A DNA stretch of 64,000 nucleotides from Micromussa lordhowensis (Eukaryota > Cnidaria > Anthozoa > Scleractinia > Lobophylliidae): positions 252,501 through 316,500 of the forward strand of contig CAXHUQ010000339.1 of NCBI GenBank assembly GCA_964020085.1, read 5' to 3'. The notes beneath the pieces are model-generated. The model made no database searches. It saw nothing but the letters and a program-made list of their open reading frames with translations, and had not been told where the DNA came from. Within the stretch, counting starts at the first letter, position 1; each line of letters opens with the position of its first letter. Shown here piece after piece: positions 61,089-64,000 of the stretch. A program made the position numbers and the translations under genes.

Positions 61089-61141
61089 TAGCCTGCGTTG
61101 CAGACGAAACTAAACCCCGGTTTCGTCTGCAACGCAGGCTA
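61089..61141. mobile_element. 53-bp minimal foldback insertion with 8-bp target duplication
   Basis: Two perfect 22-bp arms begin TAGCCTGCGTTGCAGACG and end CGTCTGCAACGCAGGCTA around a 9-bp loop. The flanks are ATTTTACA on both sides (61081-61088 and 61142-61149). The first nine bases, TAGCCTGCG, equal those of the MULE-like element at 52988. Confidence 0.8.
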
Positions 61142-61267
61142 ATTTTACACAGCTGGCAACAATTTTGGGGGTGAGTAAAAAACTCGAATATTAATAAAGA
61201 GGCGTGCGTCCACTTTATTACAATATTGACGAATAATTTATTTTGCTAAACAAAGATTAAGACTTAC

Positions 61268-61343
61268 CTGTATTTGCAAGCGTTAACAGCTGCTCAGCCA
61301 CGCGCCGTAAGGTAGAATAAGCATCCTTCTCTCCCTCGCTCAT
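61268..61343 (-). CDS. First exon of a minus-strand gene, unknown product
   Basis: ATG at 61343 in a good context (AACACTATGAGC) opens 25 codons: MSEGEKDAYSTLRRVAEQLL and TLANT. One base then precedes a perfect GTAAGT donor at 61267. The helix-forming charged/Leu pattern is protein-like. GGCGGGAAA at 61362-61370, just upstream, matches an E2F-type site. The gene runs leftwards, and no in-phase second exon could be joined. It is separated from the Ulp1-like pseudogene by about 650 bp on the same strand and is not its continuation, since that gene ends at 61990. Confidence 0.45.
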
Positions 61344-62409
61344 AGTGTTAAAAGCGAAGATGGCGGGAAAAATTAACGCCCGGTCGGAGTGTGGGGGTTT
61401 GACAGCGGACACAATTTTATGTAAAAATACATTGTGTAAGCGTCATGAAATATCAATAGTAGCTTTCACCCGCGCCCACACAGGTCTTTAAGGTTAATTA
61501 CTTTATTTGGGTGTCGTCAATTGTGACCAACTAACGCTTAAACCTTTCAAAAGTGTGGATTCGTTCAATGTTGCACATCTGGTATCATTTTTACCTCTGT
61601 TTACACATTTAATTATAATGGTCAATTCTTTTTTCCCTTCTTCTGGCATAAGCTACATGTACGCCATTGCGCGCGTAGCTTCCCGATTTATATAAAGCAG
61701 ACAAACCTGGACTTTTCCGAAGCATACTGAAGTACGTTGTTCCATCACTGTGGTAGCTGACTAAGATTTAATTAATTTTACAGTAAAGAAAAAAAGAAGA
61801 GTATTTTCCTGGTTTCACTTTTAGGTTTACCGACATGGAATCTATATAATATCATGCTGTCTTCAAAACAGCTGGTAAGAGGATCAAGAATTTACAAATG
61901 GAATTAAGACTCTTTTCAAAACAAAAATTGCCGTTTACGACAAATAATCGGTGGCTAGTTCATAATGCAATCAACTACAAAAATGGTTGTCAATGAGGGC
62001 AAAAAAAGAATGGCTGTGAGAGGACTTTGGAGTAACTGACACCGAGGCAATTTGCATGGAAGTATTGGGCGCACCCGTCGCAGTCCACCCAGCCTTCTCC
62101 GTCATCATCTCGGCAAATCTTGCATAAATTCGCATTCCTCCTGCAAGTAAGATTACAGCAGACAAGTGTTATTATGACATCAATGCCACTGACATGAAGT
62201 CGTTTCAGCATATTGCTCAGTTTAAGTATAAAGCCGGCAATACCTCATCATATCACTATAACGTGAACCAAGAAGTGTGCATGCCATTCTTTCCCTCTCC
62301 ACTCTCATGGAGAACTTTGTATTGTAGTCAAGTCCTTCTGCTAGACGTCTCGCAAACTACAGCATAATAGGTAAAAGACAACAATGGAAATAAGAGTTGT
62401 TTGGTGAAC

Positions 62410-62480
62410 ACCATTACTTTTTTAGTGGTGTCTAGTCATTGTTCTCTAGTGCTGTCTAGTCATTGTTCAGTGTTAATTTT
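62410..62480. repeat. Short direct repeat in an intron
   Basis: GTCTAGTCATTGTTC occurs twice, about 29 bp apart (62431 and 62455), within the intron between the catalytic-Cys exon and the next. Confidence 0.6.
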
Positions 62481-63421
62481 AGTCTCTTTAGTTCTCTTTG
62501 TTCCTTTCAATTGAACTTAGTTGTACCTAGTTGTATATTAATAATTCGTGTAAACATGACCCGCCTAGATTAGCAAAGAAAGACACGACACAAATTAAAT
62601 TTTGATGTTTGCGAGGTCTTCCCGTAATATACCGAGAAAATTACCAAGCAAATTATGACTCCACAGTTGTAACCATCCTCTTGGTGATAGTGAAGAGGTT
62701 CAACACAAGGCCACTCTGTGCATTTTCATCCGGTCTTTAGATCGATCACTTGACTGCAAGACCGGATACGAAAAAGAATTAGGAATGTATGGAATCTCCG
62801 CGGCCGACAATTTACCAAACCAGAAATTGTCACATAGGTACTCATTTGGAAAGTAGAGCTTCTATGTCAGACATGGGCACCTTATGCTGTTAATCAAGGC
62901 ACATAGCCTGTCGTTGCCATTCATCTTCCCCTCCTTAGAATGCAGGGGATCAAAGTACAATCGTCTTTTACGTTTTACATCAACCGCCTGTAAATGAAAG
63001 ACAAAATTCAGAATAAACCATCATGAACAGTGCTTTGATGTTAGGTTAATGAAACATACCAGAAGCCAGAAGGGTCCAGTGTCGGGTTGTAATATTAATT
63101 GTAACGACCATGATTTCAACGTCCTGAAAGTTTGCACCTTTCCACAGGCGACGGGTGCTGCCACCCATAGACACTATCTGAAATACAGTTGTGTCTGCGG
63201 CAAAAAAGTTGCTATTTTCCATCTCTATGGACCACAAGTAAGCTTCTATAATCTGTTGATGAAATAAGTGGTGCGATATTAAAACCAATAAAAATAGGAT
63301 TATATTTTTACCAGGGTGCAGCGAATTAACGAATAGTACTTTCCAAGAGTTAAGCCGACGCAAAGGAAGAGATAAAAGCCAAAATAAACGAAAGCAACGC
63401 TAACTGGGAGCTTGTAAAGGT

Positions 63422-63505
63422 AAATAGACAAACAGATAAATAAATAAATAGACAAACAAACAAACAAATAAATCAATCAATCAATAAATGATAAACAAAT
63501 TAATT
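63422..63505. repeat. Tetranucleotide microsatellite (AAAT/AAAC)n
   Basis: AAATAAATAAATAGACAAAC-type run that lies within the intron between the exons at 63748-63514 and 63252-63060. Confidence 0.9.
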
Positions 63506-64000
63506 AATGATACCGTGGACGTTAGCCAGCCGGGAGTATAATCAGGCCGTACGCTTTCTTGCACTCTCTTCTCTTCCCGTAGAGTCTGCTCACTTGGTGG
63601 TATAAGCGTCCAAAAGTCACCTACTGTAATTTTGGTTGGCCCATAAAGTCGCATAACATCTGCCACCGCCAATCTACAGTTAATGGCCTGCCTTATCCTA
63701 TCGAATAAGGCAACATCTTTGGGGTGATCTTCTTTAAGGAGACGATTGCTAGACGAATACATAAGATAAAACGTAACATAAATATACCGTGATGGGAATA
63801 CTCACATAGCAATACGAAAGTATGAAAGTAAAGAATGATATGCTTTACTACAACCGCAGTTAAAATCTGAATTATTTCATATATACTTCACATCAATGCG
63901 GAAGTATTTGTAACCATTCAGTGTAAAAGATGCTGCTTACTTAGTAACTTGACCGGGACTTTGTGCATCAGCATTTTCATTGACCTCAATGACATCTTCT

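Larger units (their letters stand above)
61990..64000 (-). pseudogene. Ulp1-like (C48) cysteine protease with C-terminal PHD finger, 3' seven exons, damaged
   Basis: Exons run leftwards from the window edge: >64000-63941, 63748-63514, 63252-63060, 62987-62881, 62753-62645, 62356-62244 and 62140-61990. Ulp1-family proteases remove SUMO-like modifiers. The four catalytic positions are visible: His in TRHWTLL, Asp in AVDVKRKRLYFDP, Gln and Cys in QEDGYNCGVIIC. DFWTLIPPSE and GWLTST precede them. The last exon is a PHD finger (CKICRDDD, WVDCDGC, YFHANC, FFFCPH). Five of the six exon junctions are in phase. Three lesions appear. CTTCTGG is duplicated at the end of the third listed exon and shifts the frame. 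A TGA lies at 62726-62728. A TGA also replaces the expected last PHD cysteine codon at 61990. The upstream part is off the window. Such Ulp1-PHD proteins often belong to DNA transposons, which is inference here. Confidence 0.75.

Overview
This is eukaryotic, intron-bearing DNA with moderate AT richness, no operons and a very high load of degraded mobile elements. The families present are APE-type non-LTR retrotransposon fragments, Crypton-related DUF3504 fragments, foldback and TIR elements, and a SINE with a long conserved core. Introns are small with GT/AG ends, and I recognise several repeats as ones common in reef-coral genomes. I therefore infer an anthozoan cnidarian, most likely a stony coral. 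That assignment is inference, because no diagnostic host gene is complete here.

Layout. 1-11,850 is a repeat-rich flank on the left. It holds a LINE endonuclease fragment, two DUF3504 pseudogene fragments, three large foldback elements, the last two exons of a Myb/SANT-like C-terminal domain gene (4492-5271), a diverged relative of the array unit (5985-6310), two blocks of self-complementary CGACCGATATATCGGTCG-type repeats, and a SINE. 11,851-48,824 (58% of the window) is one head-to-tail tandem array of 14 units. Each unit is a ~1.85 kb segment with imperfect terminal inverted repeats, followed (except in the last unit) by 2, 4 or 5 copies of a nested 326-330 bp satellite, 34 copies in all. 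Units are nearly identical apart from a C homopolymer of 10-14, one 5-bp indel, one satellite marker base and a few private substitutions. Each unit carries an exon-like ATG segment ending in a GTGAGT donor. The short ORFs in the array look like by-products of the repeat.

48,825-64,000 is the right flank. A plus-strand gene with good splice signals begins at 50631 and continues through small in-phase exons at 54174 and 54496. Its introns hold a Mutator-like 889-bp element with 9-bp target duplications, a perfect 67-bp inverted repeat pair and other foldbacks. A 25-bp minisatellite spans about 56,336-57,600. Two LINE reverse-transcriptase C-terminal remnants lie on the minus strand, and a Harbinger-like non-autonomous element lies between them. 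A minus-strand first exon sits at 61268-61343.

The right edge holds seven exons of a minus-strand Ulp1-like (C48) cysteine protease with a C-terminal PHD finger. The catalytic His, Asp, Gln and Cys are all visible, but a 7-bp duplication, an in-frame TGA and loss of the last zinc ligand suggest it is decaying.

The genes do not form a pathway. The main story is repeat biology: a transposon-like cassette carrying a promoter/first-exon-like segment, expanded together with its own satellite into a homogenised 37-kb array.
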